64,000 bases of DNA from Notamacropus eugenii (Eukaryota; Chordata; Mammalia; Diprotodontia; Macropodidae). Positions 33,796 to 45,690 of this stretch are shown here, piece by piece. The number at the start of each line of letters is the position of its first letter. The stretch's first letter is position 1. The position numbers were made by a program, and so were the translations under genes. The notes under the pieces were generated by a model. The model saw nothing but the letters and a program-made list of their open reading frames with translations. It was not told where the DNA came from and ran no database searches. The DNA lies in the NCBI RefSeq assembly GCF_028372415.1, contig NC_092879.1, forward strand, positions 95,514,241 to 95,578,240, read 5' to 3'.

Positions 33796-34222
33796 CCAGA
33801 GACATGTCGATGTGTGAGTCGTGGCTGCGGCCCTTCTTCCGGTCGTCTGCCACGGTCCTTGCCATCTCCTTCTTCCTCTTCCTGTCCGCCTTAGCCTCGG
33901 CCACCACAGCGGTCACCGGTGCCTTCGCCATCCCTGTTGGCACCTCTGCCGTGGTCGCCCCCGCTGCTGGGCCTGAAGCTGAGGGCTGGGCGGATGTTGA
34001 AGGAAAGTCAGGAACCGACCAGGGCCGGAGCCACTGCGAGGCCTGGGGGGCCCCGGGCCTCTCCACCTTTCCTGGCACAGCGCGGCCTTGGGCCTCCGCA
34101 GCAGCTGCCTCTGGGACCCAGAAATGGTCCTTGGCCTGGGTCTGGACCCAGATCTTGGCCGGGGTCCGGCGCTCGACCCAGGCCTTCAGCGCGGCTTCGA
34201 ATTTCCATATGGCAGCTGCCAT
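33796..34222 (-). CDS. Exon 1 of UIF-like gene: start codon, Ala-rich N-terminus, first half of UAP56-binding motif
   Basis: The coding part is 427 nt, ending in phase 1 at a strong GTGAGT donor (33795-33790). It begins MAAAIWKFEAALKAW and runs through an Ala/Pro-rich stretch into a basic tail (AKADRKRKKEMARTVADDRK). It ends HIDMSL plus one base, and exon 2 completes this to DMSLDD. The first ATG has A at -3 and G at +4, a good context. A second in-frame ATG at 33931 (MAKAPVTAV) also has a good context and would give an N-terminus closer to the length of UIF, which has about 30 residues before the motif. The first about 97 residues are therefore the least certain part of the protein. The exon sits inside a CpG island. 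Long ORFs on the opposite strand here are GC-rich mirror frames. Confidence 0.75.
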
Positions 34223-34259
34223 CCTGTCAAGGCTGTGACAGAGTGTGCAGCGCCCCTAG

Positions 34260-34400
34260 GAGTCCGCGAGGATAAGCTGTGGCCCCGCCCCTTCCCCCCT
34301 CCCCTCCCCCCGTCACTGTTGCCATTGGCTAGCTCTTGGCCCCTCCCACCTCCCCTTTGGACGTCACTAAGTCTTCAGGCACCTTATCAGCCAATAAACT
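34260..34400 (-). promoter_or_regulatory. Core promoter region with GC box, CCAAT and CRE-like sites
   Basis: Reading upstream from the start codon there is a GC box (CCCCGCCCC, 34283-34291) and a CRE half site (cgtcac, 34311-34316). Further up are an inverted CCAAT (ATTGG, 34324-34328), a CRE-like gacgtcac (34360-34367) and a second CCAAT (34391-34395). No TATA box is obvious, as expected for a CpG-island promoter. The site identities are motif matches only. Confidence 0.55.
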
Positions 34401-35149
34401 CAAAGGGTGTGGCATCCGAACCCTCCCTACTTTCACTCTCGAGTGAATCTTAGGCTCTTTCCTTCCCTTCCCCCCACCAGGTCTTTGGCACTCACATGCT
34501 TGTAAACTGACTGACCGTTTAATAAACCCTTGGTAAAAAAAAGGGGAACCTTCCAGATTTTTCCTCAACAGAAAGCTGTGCCAACCATAAAGTCAAGAGA
34601 TTTCTTTATATGGTTACATAAAATCGTAAAGAAACCTATGTGGAGAAACAAAAAGACTCTCTACTTGACGGTTTTCTCGGCAACTGTCTAATATAAGATG
34701 ACAGAGAAATATGAGCCTCCAAACAAATGTCCAAAAACCAATTAGTGTTTGATATAGCTTTAAAAACTACCCAAGGAAAGAATTCTTTATTTCACAACCC
34801 TACTTGACAAACCTGGTCATGGTCAGCGATTTGGGTGGAAAGAAGTTTAGCTCTTCAGTTCTCACTCTCTGCCTCCATGAATTGAGCTCCATGATAAAAC
34901 AGAAAACGGTAAAAACACCCCATAATTTAATTCAACAAACAGTGAGTGCCCATTCTGTAAAAGTAAAAAGTAGAAGCAAATGGAATAATTTGGATGTGAG
35001 GTGAGGTTATACATTATAATAATAATAGTCCATAATGGATAAATGATCTCGGAATTTATATGAACACTTTTCAAAAAAGGAAGCACTTGAAAATAATCAC
35101 TTAAAAAAGTGTTCCAACATTCTCCCAATTTTCAGGTACAAAATTAAAA

Positions 35150-35540
35150 GTAACGAAATGAAGGGACAGAGGAAAAGGAAGGGGGACACTCAGTTGTTAC
35201 CAGTGAGGCTGCAAACTTGTGAAGAGCAACCTGACAGTAGACAAAAAAAATTCACCATCATCACCCCACCCAGATCATATCCATTGAACCAACAATTTCA
35301 TCACTGGAGATATGCCCTGAAGGTGTTACAGGCAAAAAAAATAAATAAATGAAAGAACTTTCATTTCTAAAGTTTTTCATAGAACTGTTATCTGTAATGG
35401 CAAAGCCCAGGAAGAAACCTCAATATCCAAAAAGGAGGGGAATGGTTGAATAAGTGCTGAAAAAGTAAATGACAACAAACAAAGAACGCTAATGGAGACT
35501 TGGAGAGATCAAAAAGTTAAATAATTTTTTTGTGTGTGTC
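35150..35540 (+). mobile_element. Old L1 3' end
   Basis: The order is gaaccaacaatttcatcactg, then gcaaagcccaggaagaaacc, then ggggaatggttgaataag. These are L1 3'-terminal coding and tail features. Positions 34400-35150 are unclassified. Confidence 0.5.
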
Positions 35541-35879
35541 AAAATAAATTTCCTTAAGTGAAGTTGCAATCATGTCTAAAAGGTTATATTGATGCTTAAT
35601 ATTAAATTTTCCATAAATCATTCAAAGAATGGAGAAACTAACAACATTCTGGACCTCCCTGGTTCCACAATTCCTGCCCTGGTCCCTTGCCCGTGGTTTG
35701 AATTTGTTAGCTTATGCTGAAAAGATGTGGAAAAGAAACCACATGCTATGTTTTCTCCTTTATTTTCTTGTCTGTATACCTTATCTAATTTCTGTTTGCT
35801 ATGTATCTGGATGAATGAATGGCTTGTTTTCCAGTCTGGGTGTTCATTGTGGAACTGGCATTTATTAGAAAAGAAGGAA

Positions 35880-36065
35880 ACAAGAATTTATTACATACCT
35901 ATAAAATGTGTGCCAAGCACTTTAGAAATAGGATCTCATTTTTATCCTCCCAAAGTATTTTTAAGTAGGTGCTATTATTATCCCATTTTACAGTTGATGA
36001 AACTGATGCAGACAGCCCAAGGTCATCCAGAGAGTATCTAAGGCTGTATTTGAACTAAAGTCGAC
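35880..36065 (-). mobile_element. MIR SINE
   Basis: It contains gtgccaagcactttagaaat, then gtaggtgctattattatccc, then ggtcatccagagagtatc. Confidence 0.65.
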
Positions 36066-36389
36066 TTCTGGGGAGCCAAGAGAATCAATCCTTGGATATA
36101 TACCTTGGAGCACTCTTTTCTCACTAAGAGGTAGCTATCAAGAGCTTAGTCAGAACCTAAAAAAAATGGTGGAGTAGAGAGATCTGATTACATCCCAGTA
36201 CACTTTCTCTGAGAAGAATAGAGCAGCCAGCCTTTGACTCCAATGTTCTGCTTCCCTTTGTCACAGTAATAAAAATCTCCCTTGGAGAAAGGTGAGTGGG
36301 AGAGATTCTGGAGAAAGCTATTCGTTCTTCACTTCAAGCTCCATCTAGACAGTCTCACAATGACACAGATAACCTACAGAACACATATT

Positions 36390-36645
36390 TGACATTGTAG
36401 GTTTATGGCCAGAGTGTTGGATCTGGAGTCAGGAAGACCTGAGTTCAGATTTGGCCTCACACACTTACTAGCTGTGTAATTCTGGGCAAGTCACTAAACT
36501 GCTGTCTGCCTCAGTTTCCTCATCTTAAAATAGGGATAATAACCTAACTCCCAGGGTTGTTATGAGGATCAAATGACATCATATTTGTAAAGTGCTTAAC
36601 ACAGTGCCTGATACACAGTAGGTGCTACATAAATGTTTATTCTCT
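36390..36645 (+). mobile_element. MIR-type SINE
   Basis: The order is gatctggagtcaggaagacc, then tactagctgtgtaattctgg, then gcctcagtttcctcatct, then agtaggtgctacataaatgt. Positions 36645-37670 are AT-rich with nothing recognised. Confidence 0.75.
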
Positions 36646-37679
36646 GCCCCTACCTTAATGTATAATAAGCCTAGAAAGATAGACTGGATAGCAAGGAAAA
36701 ATGTCAAATATATACCAAAGAGAGCAGAAGGGTGTTCAGAAGAAAGTATACACAAGCAGGGCAGTATTGGTACTGTCATGACAAATTTAATACATGCTTA
36801 AATAAAACTCTAATAGAAGTTCAGAGTTTTAAGTACAATCCTCTTTTTCTGTTCTCTGTATACAGAAATGTTCATCTTTGTTGCTTTTGCAAAGTTCTTG
36901 CTAAAAAAAAGAATCTTTAAAAAAAAAAAAAGGAAGCGTGGTATAATAAGACCATTTGGTACAAAAATATCCCTTCCCCCTACCTCAGTCTGAGATGCAT
37001 ATTTAGAGGCCCTGTTACATGCAAATCCTGGTATGGGATAAAATTGAGCCTTTTCTCTTTGTGGGCACTCCCAGATAGAGTCTTTCCCTGATTTTAATTT
37101 TAATATTCTAGATTGTGAGATCCTAGAGAAATATGGTAACATATTTTTAGGCTGTAATTGTACAGTCATTTTTTCCCAGTGTATGTTCCCTCAGAAGTTT
37201 GTTCTGTTGATTTAATTGTACAAGCTTTTGTTGATTGCTTGACTTAAATACTGATTTAAATATTGGTAATTTATTATTGCATTCTGTATAAATATTGGCA
37301 TCAAGTTTATTGTGTGAAATCTGGAGCTTAAATCGCTGGAATGCTGTTGCGGAGTAGAAATGTTCATATTGTTCTTTTGCATTTAAACAGACCTAGACTA
37401 CTGACCTTTGGGTGAGAAGAAAATGCTCTGTGATTTCTTGCTCCTTCCAGCCCCTTTCCACCCATTAAGAGGGCGAGTAAGATGATCCCCATTATACACA
37501 TGAACTTATGCAAAACATATCTCTATATTAGCCATATTGTTTGAGGAAAGCAAGAAAAAGAAAGTGGGAAAAATATGCACTCAGTGTTTCTGCACTCAGC
37601 ATTCATCAGTTCTCTCTCTGAAGTCCTCTGGGATTAGCATGGATCATTGGCTTCATCAGAATAGCTAAGTCTTTCAGAG

Positions 37680-39660
37680 TTTATTATTTCAACATTGCAG
37701 TTACTGTGTACAATGTTTTCCTGGTTCTGCTCACGTCATTTGACATCACTTCATATAAGTCTTTCCAGATTTTTCTGAAAGCATTCCCTTTATCATTTCT
37801 TCTACCCCAATAATATTCAATTGTAATCCTATACCACATTTTGTTCAGTCATTCTCCATTTCATGGGCATCCCTTCAATTTCCAGTTCTTTGCCAGTACA
37901 AAAAGATCTGCTCTAAATATTTTTGTACATATGAGTTCTTTTACTTTTTTTACCTCTTCGAGGTAAAGCTTAATAGTAGTATTTCTAGGGCAAAAGGTAT
38001 GCACAATTTTGTAGCCTTTGGGTATAGTTCCAAATTGCTCTCCAGAATGGTTGGACCAGTTCACAGTTCCACCAGCAGTGAATAAGTGTTCCGCTTTTTC
38101 CACAACCCCTCCAACATTTGTCATTTTCCCCTTCTATCATTTTAGTCAATCTGGTAAGTGTGAGATGATATCTCAACATTGTTTTAATTTGCACTTCTCT
38201 AATCAACAATGATTTACAGCATTTTTTTCTTCCGACTATATATAGTTTTGATCTCTTCAAAAATTACCTGTTTATATCCTTTGACCATTTATGAATTGGG
38301 AATAATTCATATTCTTATAAATTTGACAAAATTCTCTATATGTTTGAGATATGAGACCTTTATCTGAGAAGCTGTCTATAAAAATTTCCCCCAATTTTCT
38401 GCTGTCCTTTGAATCTTGGCTGCATTGGTTTTATTTATAAATAAATATAAAAACCTTTTTAAATTCATGTGATCAAATGTAATTTAATGTAATCAGAATT
38501 ATCTATTTCATACATCACAATGATCTCTATCTCTTGTTTATTTATAAATTGTTCTCCTGTCCATATGTCTAATAGGCAATGTGTTCCATGTTCTTCTAAT
38601 TTTCTTATACCTCCCTTTATATGTAGGCCATGTAACCATTTTGATCTTATCTTGGTAAATGTTGTAAGGTATTAGTTTATACTCAATTTCTACCAAACTA
38701 CTTTCCAGTTTTCCTGACACTTTTTACCAAATAGTGTGTTCTTGTCCCAAAAGCTTAAATATTTGTATCCGTCAAACATAAAGTTATTATAATCATTTAC
38801 TACTGTGTATTGTACGTCTACTCTGTTCTACTGATTTACCGTTGTATTTCTTAGCCAGTACCAGATAGTTCTGATAATCATTACCTTATAGTAGAGTTTA
38901 AGGTCTGATACTACTAAACCTCTTTCTTTTACATTTTAAAAAATTAATTATTTTGACATTATTGACCTTTTGTCTTCCAAATGGATTTTATTATATTTTC
39001 TAGCTCAATAAAATTTTTTTTGTAATTTAGTTGGAATAACATTAAATAAGTAAATAAGTTGAGGCAGAATTGTTATTTTATTATATTGGCTCTACCTTCC
39101 CGTGAGCAATTAATATTTCTCCCATTATTTAAAGTTTTATTTGTGTAAAAATTATTTTATAACTATGTTCATGTAGTTCCTGAGTTTGTCTTGGCAGGTA
39201 TACTACCAGGAATTTTACACTGTCTACAGTTATTTTAAATGGGATATCTCTTACCATTTTTTCTTGGAGAGTTTTGTTGGTGATGTATAGAAATGCTGAG
39301 GATTTATGTGTGTTTATTTTATATCCTGCTATTCTACTAAAATGATTGTTTCAACTAACTTTTTAGGTGAATCTTTAGGATTTTACAAGTATGGCATGTC
39401 ATCTGTGAAAAGAGGTAGTTTTATTTACCTCATTGCCCATTCTGATTCCTTCAAATTCTTTTTCCACTCTTTTTGCTATTGCTAGCATTTCTAGCACAAT
39501 ATTGAATAATATTGGTGATGGTGAGCACCCTTGTTTCACTCCTGATCTTATTGGGAAAGTTTCCAGCTTATTCCCATTACAAAGAATGCTTGCTGATGGT
39601 TTTAGGTAGAGAGTGCTTATTTTAAGGAGAAATCCATTTATACCTATGCATTCAAGTATA
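37680..39660 (-). mobile_element. L1 LINE, 3' end and part of ORF2
   Basis: On the minus strand it carries the L1 tail (ggcatcccttcaatttccag is its antisense). Upstream, at about 39400-39650, is an ORF2 reverse-transcriptase segment: NGNKLETFPIRSGVKQGCSP, then SPILFNIVLEMLAIA. The SGVKQGCSPSPILFN stretch is the conserved RT region after the first catalytic motif. Frameshifts and stops break the rest. The 5' part is missing. Confidence 0.8.
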
Positions 39661-39664
39661 TTTA

Positions 39665-40760
39665 ATGTTTGAGCTGTATTGAAGAAAGCTGGGGAAACTA
39701 AGAGGTGGAGGTAAGAGAGCAGAGTATTCCAAACATGTAAGACTACAGGTACAAAAGCATGGACATGAGAGGAATGATAAATTGGAGGAGTAGGCCACTG
39801 TAGCTGTGTCTTAGAGGATATACAGGTGAAGAAGGTGTAAGAAGACTGCAAAGATAGGAAGGGGCTAGTTTGTGAAGAGCTTTAAATGCTAAAGGAGGAT
39901 TTTATATTTGATCCTAGGGGAATAGGGAGTCACTAGAGGTCATTGAGGGGATAAGATGCTATATAACAGCAAGACCTGAAACCCTGCTTCCTCCAAGGAA
40001 CTAAAAATGTGTATCCCACAGAGGGCAAATGGTTGTGAGCAGGCTGATATACATAACCAATGAGGAACTACAAAGAAGAACAGGAATAAAGGAAGTCATC
40101 AAGAAATGATGTGATAGGACAAGAAGATGAAGATGGCATGGTCCCATGGCAGGAGTAAGGGAAAACAGGTGAATGACCTGAGTTCTGCTTTGGTATTGTC
40201 ACAGTGGAAACAAGGAAGGTCTCCAGAAGGTTGGATGGATAATCTATAGTGATCATTTGGGGATACATGGAGAAGAGTTACACAGGATGGACAGGCATGG
40301 ATAGGCTGGAATCCACAACCTTGGAAGAAACTCTCAAATGGATGAGGTCACAGAACCTTTTGAGTACTTCACTTTTTCTAGTGTCTAGCATAGTGTCTGG
40401 CATACAGCAGGAGTTTAATCAATGCTTGTTAGTTGCTTGGTTAATGGTAATGGTCTATTGAATCCATGGAACAGCTAGTAGTCTGGTTTTGTGTCTCTAG
40501 AGGAGAATCATGTAAAATGAGGCTTGAAAGGTATGTTGGACCTAGATTGTGGAGGATCCTAATTACCAAAGAGGTATCTGTACTTTATTCTAAGAGGCAA
40601 TCGAAGCCACCAAAGGATTTTGAGAAGTGGAATGATATGGGCAAAATTGTGCTTGAAGAAGATGATTCTGGCAATTTTGTGATACAACCAAGAAAGGTGG
40701 CCTGTAAAATAAAGCAGGCCTTCACATTTACTAACAGCAGCCATCAATAAGCCATATTAA
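39665..40760 (+). repeat. Old mammalian interspersed repeat split by an L2-like end
   Basis: It includes gtgaagagctttaaatgct, then ttatatttgatcctagggg and gaatagggagtcactagagg. A related block recurs at 43380-43520. About 40340-40450 is an L2-type terminus (gtgtctggcatacagcagg). The family name is uncertain. Positions 40760-42600 are unclassified apart from an L3/MIR scrap near 41370-41450. Confidence 0.4.
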
Positions 40761-42599
40761 ATATGGTCTGATTTGAGCATTTCTTAGACTAGAAACCTAG
40801 AGTCACAGAATCATTTCAATGTGGTAGGTATACTCGAGCTAGGCAGCTCCATGGACCTCTGGATTGCTCAATGGGTCTGTGAGTTTTAAAATATGTTTTT
40901 CTTCTTGTGGAAAACAAAGGAGGCATATCATATTATGAAAAAATTGGATAACCACTACCTTGTGCTAAAAGCAACAAATAAAATAAAAAACCCCTGTCGA
41001 TTTTCATTTCTACTCTCAGAGTCTGGTGAGGAAAAAAGATACAACGGTGTGTTGACACTTGGGAGCAGTTTGTCCTAGAAAGACAGCAGGAACATTCGGG
41101 GGGGATCAGTGAGACTGCGAATACCCAGTTCCAGGGGTTTTCTTCATCAGATGCACAAGGCAAAACTGATAGACAGAAATGTTTGCAAATTGGTCTGCCC
41201 CAGTGCAGAGAAAGACTCCATTTAGGGCCACAAATATAATCAGATAAAAAGCAACATTGTGAAATTAAAAATAAATGTTAAAAGCAACTAATTTAAAAGT
41301 AAATCAAAATTTCTGCAAGAGCAGCTTCAATCTGTATCCTTTCTTTATTTGGATTGATCTTAACCAAATAGATTACATAATCACAGAATCGTAGACTTGA
41401 AAATTATCTCAGCAATCACTGGGCCAATCTGTACCTGAAAGGAATCCTTACTATAATATGTGTGTCTGATACGGAGAAACCAGTGCTGGGCCCAGCGGGG
41501 CTGAAACACTGCCCCTACTTTTCTTCTATTCAGAGGGCCATCTCTGCTCTGGACCCATGCCTGTGGTCCAGACTGATGTTGGTCCTGGGGGCACCTGGAC
41601 ATTAAAGAAGAGGGTTTAATATCCTTTTCTATAATTGCACTCTTTAAGCCTCCCACTCATCTATACCAGGAAAATGCTGTTTAAGGCCAGGTTGTCTCCG
41701 GTCTCTGGTCTCTCCAATAGGAGTGGTAAAAATTTATGCTCAGTATATGATATGAATCAGATATTTCCTATATACAAAAGAAATGCCAAAGAACACAAAA
41801 GACTCAGCGTGCCCTGGCAGAGTGACTTAAACAGGATTAGGTAGCTTCATTTATAACTAGTTATATTCTACCAAAAGATTGTTGAATCACAAACATTAAA
41901 ACATCAGTTTGTGGGATAAGCAGGGCCACATTTCACCCCTCTTCTTCACAGTCCCTACAACTCCTAGGATCCCCCCACTAGAGATCATCCTCCTTCATGA
42001 AAAAACTATTTGCAGCTTCTCAGTTTTGTCCAATGGACAGAGGGCCTCTGGAACTCATAAGGTCACCTTCTAGCCTGGATGTGTTCCTCTTAAGGACACT
42101 GGTCACCTATTCGGGAAAAGGAACACAAAGGATCACAAGACAGCCAGGGGCCCAGGTGCAAGCTAGCTTTGCTGGGTGAGTCCATGCTCTACATGAGAGA
42201 AAAACACTCCCCCTGCCCATAATCTTACCCCTTATGGGAAATCTTGTGCCGCCTAGGAGAGAGAGGAAGGAAGAGACTACTTTGAAATTTATATTCTCCC
42301 TGCTGCGAGGGAGGCTCCAGGGACCACCCAGAGTTTGCTCAGTCATACCAAGCTTCCAGGTCTTTTTCAGAAGAAGCAAGATAAAGTATTGGTCAGGAGC
42401 TTCTAATCCTCAAAACATTAAGTCCCCTGAGCACCGAGTCACAAATATATGGTAAGCCAGAAGCGGGAAGGCCAGTTCCAATTCCACATATAAAGTATAA
42501 ATGTACATTTATTCTTGAATACAGTCCTCTGTATCACTCAATTCCTAAAACACAGACCATCTCCTGTTAACATATCTTTGCTGTCCCCCTGCCCCATGC

Positions 42600-42910
42600 A
42601 TCCTTTCCTGGTCTCCTCTTGAAGTCCAGAATAGCTGCCTTCAAGGCTCAGTGCAACTGTGACCTCCTATATGAAGCCTTTCCTGACCCTCCCAGTTGTT
42701 AGTACTCTCTTACATTTCTCTATCTGTGTACATCTCATCTCTCCCCCTCCACCAGCCCCCTAGTAAATGTAACAAATACATGTCTTGGTTCTGTGTTTTG
42801 AAGCAGTTAGACCAAGGGCCCCAGGGACTGGTTTAGTTTGTCTGTTTACACTCATGGACTAGCACAGCACCCTGTACACAGTAGGTGATTAATAAATGTT
42901 TGTTGAATCT
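42600..42910 (+). mobile_element. L2 3' end
   Basis: The order is ttcaaggctcagtgcaactg, then gaagcctttcctgaccctcc, then acacagtaggtgattaataa. Positions 42910-43300 are AT-rich and unclassified. Confidence 0.7.
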
Positions 42911-43309
42911 AATTAAATGAACAAAAACATTTTATTAACAGTGAATTTTAAAACGAAATTAATGAAAAACTTTTAAGTTAAAATAGTTTACTAACATCTT
43001 TTTAAATTTATTTCTTGACTTGATAAAATTACTTTAAAAATTAGTTCCTTTATGATTGATGCAGGAATAAATTTTTTCTCAGTCATTGCACAGATTGATC
43101 ATTCTATAAATAGGCCGATTTCTGAATCTCGGCTTTAACATAAGTGTGAAGCTTTGAAATTCAGATTCCGCCATTGTAGCTGGCATCTTTCTAAACCTTA
43201 AGGTTTTCAGCGGGAGCCAGGGAATGCAATTATCTATTGCTGTCAGAGTTTCGTGATTTTTAAATTCCTCTTAAGTACCTTTTAAATTCTGACAAGTACA
43301 TCACCTGAG

Positions 43310-44220
43310 CAAACATTTATTAAGTACTTGCTATGGCATATAGATGATGGAGCTGGATTGAAAGTGCATGAAGGGGAGGAAAGTTAAGAAAACTAAAGAT
43401 GTAGGGAGGACCCTGGCTGGGGGTGAAGACCTTTAATGCCAAACAGATTTTATATTTGATTCTAGAGGTAACAGGGAGCCACTGGGGTCTATTAAGTAAG
43501 TGTTGGGGGGAGGCATTATGTGACATGATCAAACTTACCGGTTAAAAAAGTCGTCTGGCATCTGAGTGTGAGTTAGATCATAGCAGAACGAGACAAGGCA
43601 GGGAGAACAATTCTGAGGTTACTGCAGTAGTCTAGGTGAGAGGTGATGAGGGCTTTGTGAATGGAGAGAAGGGAATATAGTGAAGGTAGAAATGACAAGA
43701 TTTGGCTACAGCACAGCTATATGTGGTGAGCGAAAAGGGAGAGTCAAGGCTGACACTGAGATTCTGAGCTTAGGTGTCTAGAAGGATGGTGGTGCCCATG
43801 ATGGAAACTGGGAAATTCAGAAGATGGGAGGGGTTGGAGGGAAAGAGAATGAGTTTTCCTTTGGACATATTAAGTTTGAGATGCCTGTGGAAGATCCAGT
43901 TTGAGATGTCCAAAGGGCAGCTGGTGATGTGGAGCTGGGGTTCAAAAGAGAAAGATTAGCGCTTAATAATATCTACATCTGGGACTCATCTGCAGAGAGA
44001 TGCTAATTGAGCCTGGGGGAGCTGATGAAAGAAGTGAGAGTGAGTAAGTCTAGAGAGAAAAGAGAAGAAGGCTCACAAAAGACCTCTTGGGGATATATGT
44101 GTATGGATGAAAGTCCCACCAAGGAGATAGAGGGAGAGTGATGGGACAGGTGGAAGAACCAGGACAAAGCAGTGTTAATTAAACCTAGAGAGAAGACTAT
44201 CCAGGAGAAGGGAATCTGCT
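43310..44220 (+). repeat. Old mammalian interspersed repeat, same group as 39.7 kb
   Basis: It shares gacctttaatgccaaacag, then ttatatttgattctagagg and acagggagccactgggg with the block at 39.9 kb. The small ORFs are broken. Confidence 0.4.
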
Positions 44221-44224
44221 GACT

Positions 44225-44665
44225 GAACAAAAGCTATAAAAAGAGACATCTCAGAAGAAGACATGCAAGCTATCTATAGCCTTATAAAAATATTCTGAAT
44301 CAGTAAGAATTAGAGAAATGCATATTAAAGCCATTCTGAGATTCCCCATCACAGCCATCATGACAAAAGAGGAAAATGGCAGGTGTTCAGAGGGGCTTCT
44401 GGAAGCCCCAGGGAGTAATTGGTCAAGTTAATCTGGAAAGCAATTGGAAATTTTCCCTTAAAGTTACTAAAATGTACAAACCTTTTAACCCAGCAATATC
44501 ACTGCTAGGTCTATGCTCTCAGAGCAAAGAAAAAAGAAAAGGACTCATGTGGAAAAAATATTTATAGCAGCTCTTTTTGTAGCAAGAAAGAACTGGAAAT
44601 GAAGTAGATGCTCATCACTTGAGTAACAGCTGAACAAGTTATGGTACATGAATATAACTGGATCA
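44225..44665 (+). mobile_element. L1 3' end
   Basis: The order is gcatattaaagccattctga, then cccagcaatatcactgctag, then caagaaagaactggaaatg, then acagctgaacaagttatgg. These are L1 ORF2-end and 3' features. Confidence 0.65.
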
Positions 44666-44849
44666 TGTTTTGCCCTGAGAGTTCGTTTGAAATGCCCCAC
44701 CAGAACCTTATTAATCTTAAGCCTTGTACACCACTTGTACTGTCCCCGTTAGCTCCTTTTCCAAGGAAACACTTTGGTGCTCTGTTTGAAATCAGAAAGC
44801 ATTGCTGGAGAAAGAATCTCATTGAAAATTAGCATGATAGGCATATATT

Positions 44850-44935
44850 TTACATGCATATGCATATACATATATGTGCACATGCATGTGCATGTGCATA
44901 TGCATACATATACACACATACATGCATGCATGCAC
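44850..44935. repeat. Alternating purine-pyrimidine tract (TGCA/CATG/TATA)
   Basis: About 85 bp of nearly strict alternation built from tgcatatgca, acatatatgtgcaca and catgcatgca units. Positions 45000-45660 hold nothing recognised. Confidence 0.75.
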
Positions 44936-45668
44936 AGAAGCTGACCAGTTTGCCCTGACAGACAACCTTGTTATCATGTCTTCGGAGTACATGTGGGGGA
45001 AGATGCCTCTGATTCAATGACAGGTAACTGAGCCAGACACTGCATACCTGCATCTGTAGAGAAAGAACACACAGAGGAAGCCAGTCCCTCCCCCCAACAC
45101 ATCCCTTGACTTATAAGTAAGCCCTTGTAAACTTAATGACTTCTAAGAGGGGACTCCATATTCTCTTCCCCTGGGAACAGAGATGCTTTCTCACTCCCAA
45201 GGAGCTCATCTACTTTTTTGTATTCTTGAACCTATTCTAATCTTCATAACTTTACCAATTTCTATTTACCGCTTACTTAAATAAAGATGTATACTAGCTA
45301 TTTGTGATGGTCTTTTGATGGGAAGAAGTTGAGATGCTGGTAGCAAGCTAAACATTATTCTTCACTTGAGAGGATCAGGATGTTTATTCTGGGCTCCAAA
45401 GTGTTATGTACCTAAAATGACCAATATTTGAGGTGTGGTAGATAAATAGAATTAGAGCTCAATACCTCTCTTGGAGACAAGTGAGGGAAAGAGCAAGTGC
45501 CTAGCTACCTTCCTCCTCTTACCCCAAAGGCCAAAATTTCACTTTCCCTTAGAGAGGAGTAGGCCAGATGCCAGATCACATATCTATCCATTGCACATGT
45601 AAGCTGAGTTTTCTTGATCTATATGCAGCAACCACATACATATCCTGCTTGTGTATATCCACATATAT

Positions 45669-45690
45669 GTGTGTGTGTGTGTGTGTGTGA
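45669..45690 (+). repeat. (GT)n microsatellite
   Basis: An uninterrupted gt run of about 11 units after acatatat. Confidence 0.85.

Larger units (their letters stand above)
15150..34260 (-). other. Gene model: UIF/FYTTD1-like mRNA export adaptor (8 exons)
   Basis: This is the transcription unit that joins the eight coding exons listed separately. Seen: every exon is bounded by AG and GT, the phases agree throughout, and the joined frame has no internal stop and ends in TAA. Predicted length is about 368 residues from the first ATG, or about 271 from an in-frame ATG at 33931. A DMSLDDFIKL motif is made by the exon 1/2 splice, and MTLNERF lies 31 residues from the end. Known: these match the UAP56-binding motifs of UIF (about 318 residues); ALYREF has the first and CHTOP a related version of the second. 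Inferred: a nuclear adaptor that binds UAP56/DDX39B and RNA and feeds mRNA to the export machinery. The basic middle fits RNA binding. It is too divergent to be FYTTD1 itself, so a paralogue is more likely. Introns are about 6.8, 1.6, 5.7, 0.7, 0.1, 0.7 and 1.7 kb. Confidence 0.78.
33490..34300. promoter_or_regulatory. CpG island covering exon 1 and start of intron 1
   Basis: A sharply GC- and CpG-rich block in an otherwise AT-rich window. It covers the first exon, the donor and the start of intron 1 of the minus-strand gene. This is the usual promoter type for broadly or germline-expressed mammalian genes. I see no convincing plus-strand first exon in it. Confidence 0.8.

Noticed and set aside
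33495..34238. A 247-codon plus-strand ORF, the longest in the window
   Set aside because: It is antisense to exon 1 and the GC-rich hexamer array. Its Arg/Ser/Pro-rich content follows from the repeat, and it has no splice or domain support.
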